A stretch of 64,000 bases of DNA from Episyrphus balteatus (Eukaryota > Arthropoda > Insecta > Diptera > Syrphidae): NCBI RefSeq assembly GCF_945859705.1, contig NC_079137.1, forward strand, positions 29,321,322 through 29,385,321, read 5' to 3'. Made by a program: the position numbers and the translations under genes. The notes beneath the pieces are model-generated. The model had not been told where the DNA came from. It did not search any database and saw nothing but the letters and a program-made list of their open reading frames with translations. Below are positions 1 through 13,658 of the stretch, piece after piece (positions within the stretch are counted from its first letter, which is position 1; every line of letters begins with the position of its first letter).

Positions 1-584
1 GATTTGCCTCTTTAATAGATACGCGCAGTAATAGCATCTAAAACAAACCATATGAGTACCTTAATCAAATCAGCTAATGTCGTCATACTGCAAATTTTAT
101 GACGTTTTTTTCTTGAACAATGGCAAAACATGTAAAAAAACTCACAAAAAACGAAATAAAAAATAAACCTTAATATCTTGCGGTTCAAGATGCTATAAAT
201 ATTTTATTTTATTTAGGTATATAAAAAAAAAATACAAATTACTGTATTTTAAAGAAGTTTACGCATCCATCATCATCACATTAAAAAAAGATACAAGACA
301 TTTCGAATATACAAATAAGAGCAAAGGATATGAACGAGTCGCATGTAGTAGCTCTTGAAGCTTAAAAATGCTGGTAATATAAGCCTTTTTGGAATATAAA
401 GTGAGGTATATAAGAATCAAAAATAAAAACAAACTGGCAGCAAAATTAAAAAAAAAAAAAATGTAAAGCTTTTATATCAAATTCTTTTGATTTTTCAAAA
501 ACAATAGTGTAGCATTCAAAGATCGAACCCATATTTGAATAAGCAGTCAATTCAATTCAATTTTTTAAAAATACATATAAAAGT
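1..584. other. Unassigned AT-rich DNA
   Basis: No coding potential, repeat boundary or RNA gene could be recognised here. The sequence is AT-rich with poly-A runs. Confidence 0.5.
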
Positions 585-1416
585 TGGGTTGGGGTCAAAA
601 TTCTGCCGGGGTCAAAATTCTTTTTTCAAAATTCTGCTTTCAAAATTCTGCTTTACAAAATTCTGCTTTCAAAATTCTGCTTTTCAAAATTCTGTTTTTC
701 AAAATTCTGCTTTTCAAAATTCTGATTTTCATAATTCTGTTTTACAAAATTCTGCAAAAAAGCGCGCGCTTTTAAACATTTTCCAAACCATTTTTTAATT
801 TTTTGCTGAATTTAGTAAAATTATCTCTTCGCTGCTTTTTTGATTACTTACTCACTTTGTCAGTTTTTTTGTATGTTCATTGTTTGTTAGATAAATCAAA
901 TTGTTTGTTTGATAAATCAATAAATTAAAAAATATTAAAAAATTATATATTAAAAAATTTCGAAAAATAATTAGAAATTTATTAATTTATCAAATAAAAG
1001 TATATGTTCGAAAAATTGATTAAGAAAGGAATATTTCCTATCTTTCTTTTTAGTTTCTAATAGTTTTTAACGGCTTATAGATGTGAATTGTAAGAAAGTC
1101 AGTCTATGCATTATAACAAATATTTGGGACAGTTAGACAATAAACAGTAAGGAAAGTTGAATTACTTTAATGGATTAATGAGATGTTAGCGCATATTATG
1201 CTATGAAAAAACAAACAGAATTAGCAGAATTTTTTTGTTCAAAAAATATGCTAGCAGAATTTTGAAAAGCAGAATTTTGAAAAGCAGAATTTTAAAAAGC
1301 AGAATTTTGAAAGGCAGAATAGAAAAAAAGCAGAATTTTGAAAAGCAGAATTTTCGTAAAAAAAGCAGAATTTTGAAAAACAGAATTTTGAAGCCAGAAT
1401 TTTGACCCGATCCCAT
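585..1416. mobile_element. Non-autonomous element with inverted arrays of an AATTCTGC-type repeat
   Basis: The left side (about 591-755) is a run of CAAAATTCTGCTTT-like units of 12-16 bp. The right side (about 1221-1405) is the same unit in reverse complement. The outermost bases also mirror each other (GGGGTCAAAATTCTG at the left, CAGAATTTTGACCC at the right). The middle is AT-rich and non-coding. A shorter, more decayed relative lies at about 38068-38668 with the same order of blocks, including a shared core around AATTT-GTAAAAT-ATC and the ATGCT-GCAGAA junction. I infer a foldback-type or TIR-type DNA element. No target-site duplication is clear. ORFs in the arrays are repeat read-through, not genes. 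Confidence 0.6.
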
Positions 1417-2939
1417 AAAAGTTTTGTGAACATTTTCAAACTTTTTAAAAATGTTCAGTTAAGCTCATAAGCTAAAAATACAGAACAAGTCTTACACATG
1501 ATGATTTAATTTTTATTTACTTAATATTTTGTATTAAAAGAATTTTTTTTTTTTTTCAAATACACGACTATTCCTTTTTAGTTACATACATACATATAAA
1601 TATACTTATACTATATACATCGCGAATGAAAATTCATAAAATTAAACGATAAACCCACTGTTGAATAAAGTATGAAGGAGACATCATAAAGCCAAAACAA
1701 AACTCACACATAAAAAAGCAAAAAACAATGTCGACCTTAAGAAAGTAACAAAAAACTTGAACAGCAAAGTATGTAGTAGATGAGGGAGTGTAAAACCTTA
1801 TAAAAAATCGTGGAAAAACACACGGAACTGGGAATTTATTTGAGGATTGGGGAATCCTGCAATTGTTAAGGGTAAATCCCATATCAAATATCCTACGACT
1901 GCGACGCAACGCAGAAACTCAAGAAAAATAATCTATTTATGGTTATTAGTTTAACAATAAATTAAATGGAAGAGAAATCACGTACAAATGAAAGAAATAA
2001 TAAATAATAATTTTCCTTCGAAAGTGTTATAAACTAAACTTATTTGAAAATTTAAAAAACAAAATTGAATGCATTTTTAGGATCATATTTGTTATAGGGG
2101 CTATTTATAGCTTATGTTCATCTCCTTGCCTCTCCGCGGATCCGATGGCTGTCGACCATGCTAAGTTGCTTACGTTGTTTAAAATATAATTCACATAATC
2201 TTTGAACACAGATAAGTACTTCATGTCTTTTAATCCTGTGTGCTTATTCTCTCAGACACAGCATACCCCTCCAATTGGATAAATAGAGTTTTTTATTAAA
2301 CCGCCCACAGTGAAACCTTTGATGCTTTTTGGTGACAATATTATTTACACGGCCATTAAGAAATAAAAAAATTTCAAAGTGCAATAACACTGAACATTTA
2401 ATTTTTTATTTAACCAAAATTTACTCGATAAAACAATACTTAAAATTATGTTTGAAGCTTCAAAAGAAAAAAAAAATAGTTTCTACAGCATTTGTGCGAT
2501 CTTTTTCGGTTTGTTACAGAAATGTCACATGGGGCTACAAGGGGTTAATACATTTGCTGCGTTCCTCTGGGCACATTTATCTGCTGCTTAGTAATTAAAG
2601 CTACTTTGAACTCCTTTGTCAATAGACTAACAGTAGTTCAACTTACTTTAAGTCCTTAGCAAGCTTTATCACATAACTACCAAAAAATCAACGAATATCA
2701 TGGGTCTAAAGTCTTCTTTACAGTAATTCTCCTTATAAATTTCTATTAGAAATATGTTTTAATTGTTGAAAGTTTGATATGAAAAAATATTTTTAGATAT
2801 TTTTGTATAGAAAGGTAAAAAAATTTGTTTGCTTATTAAGTATGGGCATAAAATTTTGCATCGGAACAGCTTGTTTAAATTTTTAATATTTGCAATGCTT
2901 CTGCTACAAATTTCCGTAAATCTTTTGTTGATGAGGCTT
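1417..2939. other. Unassigned AT-rich DNA
   Basis: I see no gene. A 91-codon minus-strand frame (1634-1909) lacks any recognisable motif. The stretch 2090-2330 is somewhat less AT-rich but also unrecognised. Confidence 0.4.
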
Positions 2940-4525
2940 TTGACATTGACTTAACATTTTTTAGAAATCTACAAAGCTATTCCCAAACGTGTTGTAACAA
3001 TATCCCTCTACTGGAAAGTACTGTTTTTTGAAATTCTTTCATCGTTGAATGACGATTGTTTGGTTGGACCAGATGGTGTTCCTCCAATATTATTGAAAAA
3101 CTGTAGAAACTGGTTATATAAGCCCCTTACGTATTTGTTTGAACTTTCCATCAAATTTGGAAAATTTCAAATCGTTTGGAAATCATCATTTCTAATTCCA
3201 ATTTTCAAGAAGGGTGATAAGACAGATATAAAGAATTAAAGACCTATTTCAAAACTTTCGTGTATTCCGAAGATTTTTGAACAAGTTGTTTGTGAGAGTG
3301 TTGAATTTTTCAGCAAGAATCTAGTATGTGAACAACAGCATGGTTTTATGAGGAAAAAATCAACTGTTACCAATCTTCTTACCTTTTTACATAAATGTTC
3401 AAATGCTTTAGAAAAAGGAAGCGAAGTTGATTGCATACAAACTGAAATTTCTAAAGCATTTGATCAATTGAATCATAAAATTATTTCTTTCAAGCTAAAA
3501 GCTTTTGGTTTTCCGCCTTTTTCTATAGCCTGGATAGAATCATATACCTTGAGAAAAGATCATATCAAGTTAAATTCAGAAACTGTCTTTCTGACCAATT
3601 TATTGCTCGCCCCAGGGAAGCCATCTGGGTCCATTTCTTTTAATACTTGCTATAAATGATGTAGCTTCATGCATAAATTCAAGTGAAATTCTCATATTTG
3701 CCATGACCGGATTCTTCTACAAGCTGACATTGACAGTTTTAGTGTTTGGTGTGGGAAAAACGGTGGGAAAAACGGTCTCTCTCTCGAGACAGAGAGATCT
3801 CTCTCAACCCAGTCAAATGCCGAACAATTACTTTCTCCCGAAAACGAGTCCCGAATGCCTTCGATTATTGTATATCGCAACACAAGCTCTGTTAAGTATT
3901 TAGTTTTAAGGAATTGGGTGTCCAATTCATTTCAAACTTAGAATTCACCGATCACATTAATTTCATAGTAAACAAAGCGAGCTCAATGCTTGGATTTGTA
4001 AAACGCTGGGCAAAGGAGTTTGACGATCCATTTGTCACACTTTCTTTATACAACTGCTACGTTCTACCCCACCTCGAGTACGCTTCCCAAGTATGGAGTC
4101 CTTTTTATGAGGTTCATAAGAATCGTATAGAATCAATCCAACATAATTTCATACGCTTTGCTCTGAAGGGTCTACCTTGGACAGATCCTTACAACTTACC
4201 ACCTTACGATCAGCGGATTCAACTTTTAAACATGCAAACTTTACAACAAAGTCGTGTTAATAATGATATTATATTTTTTCATCAATTAATTAATGGACAA
4301 CTTAACGCTCCTGACTTATTAGGTTGCCTGGGCTTTAACTATCCGGGAGGATCTCACCACCTACTAAGATTTGAATACTTACATATTGACTTTCATAGAA
4401 CAAACTATGGTATAAACGAGCCTCTTAACCGAATGAGCCAACTTTATAATTTAAACGATATTGACTTTAATATGAGCAAGATGAAATTAAAAACTTTATT
4501 CCGAACCAGTGCTCCACAGACGTGA
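2940..4525 (+). pseudogene. Broken non-LTR retrotransposon (LINE) reverse transcriptase, jockey/CR1-like
   Basis: Conceptual translation gives reverse-transcriptase blocks in the usual order. They are GPDGVPPILLKN (3066-3105), the IPIFKKGDK block (3199-3226), RPIS just past an in-frame stop near 3238, QHGFMRKKSTVTNLL (3337-3380), then an SKAFDQLNHKI block that corresponds to the first catalytic aspartate region. The FADD box near 3690-3705 is mutated (FAMTG). A further frame around 3705-3760 reads LLQADIDSFSVWCGKNG, and a third around 3805-3860 reads NPVKCRTITFSRKR. Between them a short duplication and insertion (about 3755-3810) breaks the frame. The 203-codon frame 3914-4525 is the conserved C-terminal region (YNCYVLPHLEYASQVWSP, then IQHNFIRFAL). 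Stops, frameshifts and the lost FADD box make it dead. The 5' part with the endonuclease is absent. The clade (jockey versus CR1/L2) is uncertain. Confidence 0.85.
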
Positions 4526-7500
4526 TTGCCAGTTAATGTTTTAATTAGATTTTTAAATTGTATTTATGTAAGTATATCATTTTTAGCTAATGTTAATTGT
4601 ATATTGTGCATGTGGATAGTATTTAATTGTTTTTGTCCTTCTAACTACTAACACATGCACTAATGATGAACCCTCTGATAGTAGTATACAGCTTGCTCTA
4701 AGCTGACTACATCAAAGAATCTGAAGTGAAAAAAAAAGTTCAGGGTCATAAAACCCCATTTTTGTATCCTCTAGTTAAGGTTGGCTAGAATAATGTTTTG
4801 GTTTTCTGGGCTCCCTTAATAAAACTGTATCACGGTTCTCATGCAAAACAACAGTTTTAATTATGTTCGTTACTGTACCAATTTTTTATTTCTATGTTTT
4901 ATACATGTAGATATAAAATCATCTTGATACTCTCAACAAAAAAAAATTCACCCTTCAACCAAAAATATTTTTAAAATCTTTATCGATTTCAATTCTACTT
5001 TAGCTGTTGTAGAGAGAAAACAATAATAACGAATTTGAATTTTCTTAAAAAAAAATAAGACAAAGAACAAAGGAATCACCCAATTTCAATAGTTAGTTAA
5101 TTATATTAAGTTTTTGGTTCAATAAATAAAATACAATTAGGAATTTCTCAGTATCTGTCCGTCATCCCCAATACAAGATGCAAGCGATACCTTAACCCAG
5201 GTATATCTTTTTCGAAACAAAACAATAATTTTGAGAAATGAATACTTATTATTTCTTCAAATTGACATCAATCAAGTTAAAATTATAAACGCAATCACTA
5301 TGACTTTTGACCTTTTCTGAAATTGTTAATTATTATGTATTTTAGACTATGTTATACCTTTGCTGCTACCAACGTGCTCCAGCTAAAAGTGCTAACACGA
5401 CCACAAGTTTCCATTCCACTGAAAACTAGAGAATTCAATGAACAACTAGGTACACGAGTAAAAGGAAATAATGATAATAAATTGGTTCCCGATAGCGATA
5501 GCATACATATAGCAGAGAAACTGACAACATTGTGCTGATGTCGTCTCGTCCTACTGCCTTACAATCTAAAAACATCCTCTCTGTCTCCTTCTATCGCTCT
5601 TATATTTGTGAAGCATCTGTGGTTCGCTCCGATTTTGTTCCTTGGGGCAATTGTTTGATATAACAGGGTACAAGCACAGGAAAGAACCAAAGAGTAGTAA
5701 CAGCATTGTTTGAAAAGTTCATAGTAGGCAATCGATAAAATAACTATACGTCGAAAAATACGCCCCGTGTTGCTTTTGTGAACTTTATAATGGTGAAATA
5801 TCTATAAATACACTCAGAAAAAAAATTCTGCAGCACTTTACCTTGTCTGGAAACCATGAAAGCAGACGTATCTAAAGTAAAGAAGATAGCGTTTTGTTTT
5901 TTTTTTTTTTATGAAATTCAAAAAGAGCTATTCATAATACCTACATATTAATATCTGATTGCTGGAGCTTTGAAAATCCCATAGTCATGTTAAGAAATGA
6001 AATCACATGAACGCACCAATACATCTCAAGTCCTCGTCCTAAAATAATAAAATTCGCTAAAAATATTAAATACAAATACTGGAAGATTCAAACTCTTACA
6101 CGTGGATTCGCTAAGAAGAAAGTAGATACGGACACATATGCCAATAAATTCATTTAAGCATGGTTCTTAATTGAAGTTTTTTATCTATTAAGTTAAATTG
6201 CACTCTTGGAAGCAAAAAATTTAAGATATACAGCGCAGTAGTCCCAAAAGGCAAAAGTTTTAGAAAAAAAAAGTTCAAATGTTTTATTTGTATAACGTAT
6301 AGAAATAGAAATACAAAAGCAAAGCTTTAAAAACACCGTACTAGTTTTATTTTGAATTTTTTACCTAAATTGAATAATTTTTTTCTGGCGTAAAATAAAA
6401 TCAAAAATCGATTTTTTTTACAATTATATAATATTTAATGAAAGACCTTATATGTTTTAATTCAAACAATCAAATTGAAAATTAAATCCAAAAGTCTCCA
6501 AAACATGACCGCTTAAACAGGTAACCTTCATTTATCTTGAGTTTTTTAACTGCAAAAGTGAAATAACTTAAACTATATAAAGTTGATTCTCTTAAATCTT
6601 TCATATTTTTTATTAAAAACAAGAAAGAATAATTCCATATGAACCAAATTTTGTTTGGGTATCATCTGTCTTAAACTCTGGCTGGTATAAAATTAAGAAT
6701 GGATCCAAAATAACGAAAAAAAAATACATTCGTCTGAAGTATGTTATTAAATCATTATTCATTAAACAACAAGCTATAGAAAGTTTAACTCGAAAAGATG
6801 TCAACAAAAATAATATATTTAAAACTTTCGTCACCCACACTTAAGTTGACGTTAACGTACAATAGAAATTCCAATAAAACGCCCTTATTTTTATAACATT
6901 AAAAATGAAATACACAAAAAATGCGAGAAAAAACTTGGAAAATTGCTTTCAACTTTTAACAACCTTTTTACAGGACATTTACTACTTCTCAGTTCTTTAT
7001 AAATGTCACGTGCTTTGTGTCCATTTCGATTAAAAAGTTACACAAAAAGTGAGAAATTCCAACCCCAATCTAATATAACTTTGTTGTGTTTGCTCTGTTC
7101 GCCCTTTCAGCTTTTTCTCTGTTTTAATTCTCTCATTTTTTCTCTCTATATTATTGTCATGCTATTTAAATTACCTAAATAGTCAAAACTCAGTCTTTGT
7201 GTGAAAATTTATTAACATTTGTAGCAAAAAATAAAACCAGAACCAAAACAAATAAAAAAGTGAAAAATTTTTATTGCATTGGGTTGAAAGCAGTGTGTAT
7301 GAATAGTTGGGAACCAATTATGTTAGTGCAGACCATTAATTAGACACCCTTCACATCGATTTAAAATTCACGGTGCTGTAAAAAATAACAGAAAATAAAA
7401 ATCCTTTATATCATTCAGTAACTGTCCTTTGGTCCTTTTATTGTTGTGTTAAGTTTTAACCATACAAATGACAAACAATAGAAAAAAATACTATCACTGC

Positions 7501-7798
7501 GCTGTGATGTTGATTTTATTTGAGTAACCTTCACAAACCGCACACAGGGATTCGACAATGGATAAGGAAACAAGTGTTTCAGAGGTTTGGTGACTATTTC
7601 AATTTCGAATTTGTTCTCAGTAGTTGTTGTTTGGCTCAATGGAATAGTGAATTTCATTGCATTTCTCAGTTCTTCATTAGAATTAGATTTATTGTTTCCA
7701 TACTTCATTCTACAATATTGTTAACAATTAGTATTTTACTTAATCTTTATTTTTAACAATTTTTATATTCATTTCTTTATCTACTTCATTTATTTTTA
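4526..7798. other. LINE 3' flank then unassigned DNA
   Basis: The first ~300 bases after the LINE stop may be its 3' untranslated region, but no terminal repeat or poly-A marks its end. The rest is non-coding AT-rich DNA. A pyrimidine-rich patch with TCTCT runs lies at about 7080-7150. A frame at 5323-5538 has no recognisable similarity. Confidence 0.4.
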
Positions 7799-7799
7799 A

Positions 7800-8041
7800 C
7801 CCTCTGTAGGCACACCTCTTTTTTGCGAATTTTGTTTACACTTTTTCATGTGGCTAGAACTTTTTTCGGTCTCACTATTTTATAGAGAATTAAATATGAA
7901 ATTGATGTAGAATTTTCCAAGGAATTCGAATATTGTATTCATAATTCCAAAAATATTTATTTTCAGTCTTATAAAGACACTTTTTTGTGACCACTTTTTT
8001 TTTTTTTCCTACCAAATTCGCACCCGTGTGCCGGCAGAGGG
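7800..8041. mobile_element. TTAA-flanked MITE, piggyBac-like
   Basis: A 242-bp unit is flanked by TTAA at 7796-7799 and 8042-8045. The ends are inverted: CCCTCTGTAGGCACAC at the left and, reading inward from the right, CCCTCTGCCGGCACAC. TTAA duplication with a CCCT-starting terminus is the hallmark of piggyBac-superfamily elements. There is no ORF, so it must be mobilised in trans. Confidence 0.8.
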
Positions 8042-8045
8042 TTAA

Positions 8046-11000
8046 TAAGGTTTTTACATGAATATAAATTTATTTATTTTAATTTTTTTAAATGAAGTTA
8101 TATAAAAGAAAGAAATAATAAAGAATAACAATTTGTGGCTATAAAAACCAGTAGCAAGTGTGTTTACATTAACTTATAATTTTTTTAAATAAGAAATGAG
8201 CTCCAAAAAAATAAGAGAGTATCTAAAGGAGAAAAACAACATGCAACATGCAAGTGCTTTTTAAAAGTTTAAAAAATATAAATAATGTTATTCTAAAAAA
8301 AGGGAATATAACTATGAGAGGAGACAAGCAATTAAGTTACAATTAGGATATAACTTGTAGTAGAGTTTCCACATCAGATCGTGAAAGCAATTTTTAATTT
8401 TTTTAAAAACATGTTACCTACCTTGAGTAACATTTCATGAGTCAGCTAGGTAGTTGTCGAATTAAAAAAAATGTGAAGTTTGTCACCTCAAATTTTATTT
8501 CTTGTGAACTGATTGGATATTGGACATTGTAAAAATTATATTGATTGGCCTTTCACGCAAGAATATATTTCATCTGGAAGGTATTTGCGAAGTGTGGTAT
8601 TTTGGTCTAAATCCTGACCAAAAATATTCTTCACATTTTCCACATCAAAAACGTACCAAATGACTAAGAAGTTGTTTTAAAGGCTTTCCTCCCGATTACC
8701 CAGGAGAAAAACAAAAATTATTAAAAATAAAAAAAGCACTACAACACTGTGCTGTAATTTTTTCTTTATTTTGTTTTTTGACTCAAGTTTTTTCATCATA
8801 TAAATTTTGAGAAGTTAAGTTTTAGAGATGAAATGTAGAAAAAAAGCTTTTTTCGTTTTCTAATTGATTTGATTTTTTTATCACTATTCAAATGGCCTAG
8901 TAATTTTTAGTCAAATACCTAAAACCTCATTCTAATAAATTCATAAAAATAAAAAAAGCTGTACAACACTGTTCTGTATTTTTTTTTTCTTTATTTTGTT
9001 TTTTACCGACTTCCAAAAAGGAGGAGGTATATTTTTTTTTATCCTCATAACTTTGGACCAATTTATAGAAAAACTTCACAAAAGAGTAGAGTGGCCTATT
9101 TATATACCTGTTAAAGGGCAGCTTAAACAATCTTAATCTTTGGAGGGAAAGTTGAGAAAATTGATTTACATATATTACTGGTGCTCCACCATAAATGACA
9201 TAGGCACAACAAATGCATTTTTTTTTAATGTAGCGTAGGTACTTCTCTGTGAATTCGAAAAAAAATTCTTTCCCGGTGATCCGTTGGACTCATTGGTACT
9301 CAAGACTTTGTTCCAGAAGGAAAGAGGGAAGAGGCTAGCCAACATTTTCTTTTGCGAATTCCAATTTTTTGAGTTTATTTTTTAGGAGCTTTAGCTGATG
9401 GCAAATATTTCATGAAAATCTATTACATTATTCATCAAAAAAAATGTATATTAAATTTCAAACACTGCATTCATTTCGGCTAAAAGGATTAAGCTCTTTA
9501 TATAAATGCATGATTATGATGACATAAATCTTAAAAATTATATTCATCTCCACCTGATTCATGTGTTTTACTTATTCAACAATAATACCATTGCCTTTAC
9601 TATTATCCTTATCCTCCTGATGCGTCAAAAAGTCTTCCTCTTGGATGAAGTCGTAGGGCATAAAGAAGTATAAAACTCACTCTCTCCTCATGTGTCATCT
9701 GCTGAAAGACATCTTAACGAAAGAATGAAGATTTATGCTACATATCTATTTCATAGAAACCACTCCCCTGACATGAACTTACAGCACTAACACCATTAAG
9801 GCAAATCAACAAACAAAAAAGAAATCGCAAGAACAGAAAAAGTTCCTTGTCGTCATTTCTGTTGGTAGTATCTAGATCTATGAACAGGAACACGAAAACA
9901 TACATTCCTGCTGGACGGATGACAGTGACGCAAGCAGGACTTTTTTATTGAAGGATACGTTTCAAAAATTTGTTGTAAGAAAACGAATGCAATTGAAATT
10001 ATTTTCACGAAAAATTTCTTCTAATAATTCTAATTTACACGCAAATCCTTACCTAGATTTTATATTACTTCTGAGTTCCTGAGGGAGCAGACTCAAACTT
10101 AAGTCTACTCTCTCTCTCTCTCTCTCTCTCTCGCCACTGGTCCTTGTCCTTTGATGTTAGTTCTCTTGCACTTTGACAATATTTTATGTGTCGTCGTTAA
10201 CGTCAGAGAGACGTATCCAAGTTCACTTATTTGACAGTCAAGAAAGATAGAGATTCCTGTGTATCCAGAGAAAATTCAAAAATAGACACAATCTACTACA
10301 CTTCCTGTAGCAAACACAAAAAGAGGAAAATTTAATTATGCAAAACTTCGTTGCCTCGGCATCCGGTAATGTTTTTATCTATACCATCAACGTCCATATA
10401 AAGAATGTCCAAGAGCAAAGTTACACTGTCTGCTCTGGTACTAATTCTAGTAACCATTGAGATGTTTCTCTTTCTCTTCTATTCAGTTGTGCAGCAGTGT
10501 ATGACGGACGACAAAGAAATTCCATTGCAACAAGCAAAACCTAGGTCAAGCTGCTGTTGCTGAAGCTGAAGCTACCACTGTTTATTATCGTTCTTGTTAT
10601 CGTCTTCTTTGTGGATTGTTCTGCACAAAAGGAATTAAAAAAAAAAAAAAAAACAGGAAAACAAACCATACACTCTATATACGTACGCAGTGTACACAAA
10701 TAAATTCTCAGGGTTTATTGTTTCAAAAGTTTGTGGTCATTCTAGCCCCAAGGATGTGTTTCTCATTTCCCCTTGAATGCAATCCTTTCTAGTTTGTCCT
10801 TCATTAATATTGTTACTGTCTATTATTACACACAACATTCTAAACAAAGATAAGACTTCTGTCATACAGGTAACAGATGCCTTATCTAGAGTGTTATTTG
10901 GTTTCATGTTTGGTTACGTAAATATGTAATATGTAAAAAGGAAGTTCTTGAAATAGTTAGAAGATATCAAACATACTTTTAGACATTATAACAATACTGG

Positions 11001-11282
11001 GTGGTTTCACAATTCACTTGATGATTGGTCACAATGTTAATATGAACCTACAGGAGTTTAAGTTTGAAATGCAAAAGCTTTTTTGCAATCTGCTTCGCTT
11101 TTTGAACGGGTTATGATCTCAAATCGGATCAAAAACTTTAGAAATCGTAGTCAGGCCTTCTGCGTATCTAGATTGTAAATTTAAAAAAAAGGTCACTGTG
11201 GTGTATGCGTATTTTTTTTTTTTTTTTTGTAGTGAATAAAAACTAATTCTTCTATAATTTTCAAACTAAGCGAAGGATAGCA
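8046..11282. other. Unassigned DNA with a small local duplication and a CT tract
   Basis: A ~55-bp segment (CTACAACACTGTGCTGTA then a TTTATTTTGTTTTTT tail) at 8737-8785 recurs at 8958-9006, followed by ACCGACTTCCAAAAAGGAGG, which looks like a dispersed insect repeat. The interval 9560-10640 is less repetitive and contains a (CT)n tract. No gene was found. Confidence 0.4.
10108..10132. repeat. (CT)n microsatellite
   Basis: About 12 CT dinucleotides in a row. In flies CT/GA tracts can bind GAGA factor, but no promoter or gene start is apparent beside it. Confidence 0.9.
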
Positions 11283-11284
11283 AA

Positions 11285-11482
11285 TATAAATGTTGGGCTA
11301 TCCTGGGCTAACCTTGGTCAAACAAACCAAGGTTTTAAACTAAAGTTTTTTTTCTCAGGAAAAAAAATCACAATTTTTTCGGTTTCTGATATGAAAAAAA
11401 GTTATTTGTTGTATCTTTTGAAAAAATAGTGTAATAAAGAAAAAAAAGTTGGGCTATCCTGGGCTAACCTTGAGCAATCGAA
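11285..11482 (+). repeat. Short direct repeats and a small GGTGCCAAA element edge
   Basis: The string GTTGGGCTATCCTGGGCTAA occurs at about 11292 and again at about 11450, each followed by CCTTG. Just downstream, GGTGCCAAA (about 11509) and its complement TTTGGCACC (about 11624) bracket ~125 bp. Part of that interval (about 11540-11612) recurs inverted at about 17755-17825. Confidence 0.5.
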
Positions 11483-12130
11483 CCAGGTAAGTTAATTAAC
11501 ATTTAGGGGTGCCAAATTAACAGGGGATGAGAAAAAAATTATTCAATAGGTGTGTTTTTTTGTTTATCTCTATAGATTTTGTGCAAAAAAACGACATCGG
11601 GATTTTTGAAATCCGTCCAAATGTTTGGCACCACTGTATATACACTTTGGCAGCTGTCTGTCAAAAATGTGCCGTGCTCATGTTTTTTTTTTTAACTCCG
11701 TAGTGGTATGGCCATTACATCCATGATGGATTCAAAAAATTTTATTTTCACAAAAAACCAAAACCATTCGTATGGCCCCGTTGCATCCATGTTGGATTTT
11801 CGAAAAACTTTGGTAATTTTATATATACACTAGCTGACCCGGCGGACTTCGTTCCGCATTTTTCTAGTATTTATTTCCAATTTTTGGCTTTGTAATGTGT
11901 TAACCTTTTCCAATACAAAAAAATCGGGCGACAACTTGATATATGGAGCACAAACATATGTACAATTGTATAAAGTATTAAAAAAAGCAAACCATTTGTG
12001 GAGTGTGTACTAAGTTTCATTAATATTATTATTAAGGTATAACAACATAAATATTCAGCGGAAAGCAAATTGGTGCTATGTCCTTAACAGATCCTATGGA
12101 GTTATAATGATTTTGCTTTCCAGGCGATAT

Positions 12131-13292
12131 GGGGCACATTTGAACACTTTTTGCTCTGGAAGCTGCTTGAACGAAATATGTTCGATTTCTTGATCTGTAA
12201 AGTTTACTAACATTGAACAGTAACATTGAACTTCGATTTGCAGTTTTGAACATGGAAGGGGCACTTTTGAACAGCAGTATTAGTTTCGTTGTAATGAATA
12301 AATAATACTTAACTTTTTATTAGTTTTTTAATAAGAACATACAAAAACTCCAAATTGATTATTATATCATACCCATTTAACCAACAAATAATAAAAACTC
12401 AGAAAAAATAACATTAAAATGTATACTATAGTTATCAGTTTATCACATTTATAAGTTCAAAAGAAAAACAAAAACCAAGAAAAATTCATTTAAAATATAT
12501 CTTAGAAAAATGGTATTCATACCATTTATGCTTCTCAGAGCAAAATAGATCTATTTTGCGATCTAAATCGCATTTAGATTTAAATATTAAATCTAAATGT
12601 TAACAAAGCGGATGTTCTTCATGTACCAGGAGCATTAATTGGTGTAGGTAGCTTGACTTTAATTTCTATAACGCTTAAGCGGTATATAATCGAGTTCTCA
12701 TCGAGAAAAGTCTAGCAGAACTTGAAGAATTCAGGCATTTTTTTAAATCCTCAATTATGTTGTACATATTCCCATTTTTTCTTTAATTTTGGCCACAAAT
12801 GCTAGTTTCATTATTTTTATTTATAAGAACATTACGATTTATTAAATAAAACACATTCAAGTGTCCTTAAAATGTCTGATACACACTGCTCGAGGCGGTT
12901 TTGAACATGTTCAAAAGTGCCCCACCATACTTGTTCAAAACTGCCCCAACTGTGTCAACGACATAAAATGTTGAATAAATAATTAACATTAATATATTCA
13001 TTAAAAAATTCACCGTCAATTAGTTTAAAATTCATTAACCATTAACAAAAATTGTATTGTGTTTTGAAATCTAACAACTAAAAAACTGAAATAATGCAAA
13101 ACCACTATAAAAATCACCTTCCACCTATAAATTTGAAAGTCAGCCGAGATAACGATGGAAAGTCATTGACATTTATGGATATCGTGTTGACGGGTTCAAA
13201 TATCGAAATACTTCTAAAAAAGATTGATATGCTAAAATTTTATATGCAGTGTTCAAATGTGCCCCGTGTTCAAAACTGCCCCACTCTCCCCT
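12131..13292. mobile_element. TIR element with GGGGCACATTTGAACAC termini inside Helitron A
   Basis: The left end reads GGGGCACATTTGAACAC. The right end, read inward on the other strand, is AGGGGAGAGTGGGGCAG followed by the same GGGGCACATTTGAACAC. More copies of the motif in both orientations occur near 12255 and 12900-12950. Comparison with Helitron B shows that this block is an insertion, because sequence on both sides continues in B without it. No transposase ORF is present. Confidence 0.7.
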
Positions 13293-13658
13293 ACTCGGCA
13301 ACAGCTCCTAGAACTTGACAACAGTGCCAACTACTGGGTAAAATTATGAAACAAAACTTGTCTCGAATGAACCTTGTCATAACACAAAATTTCACAAAAA
13401 TCTGTCCAGTCATTTGACCCCAAATATGGAATTTGCAGCGTCACCTACCGGGTCCAATTATAAAACAAAACCTGTTTCGGATGGACCTTTTCACATACAT
13501 TTCACATAGAAGGAGTAGGGTCACAAACAAACGCACAGGGAAAATATATATAATAGATACAAACCATAACTCTGATTTATGGCACCTTGCATAATGGTGT
13601 CACACACATAGTTTTGTTGATCGTTTAACTTCGGCACATTGGTTTGCACAAAAATTTT

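Noticed and set aside
1634..1909. 91-codon minus-strand ORF starting MRRSRR
   Set aside because: No motif, no neighbouring signals and composition typical of non-coding DNA.
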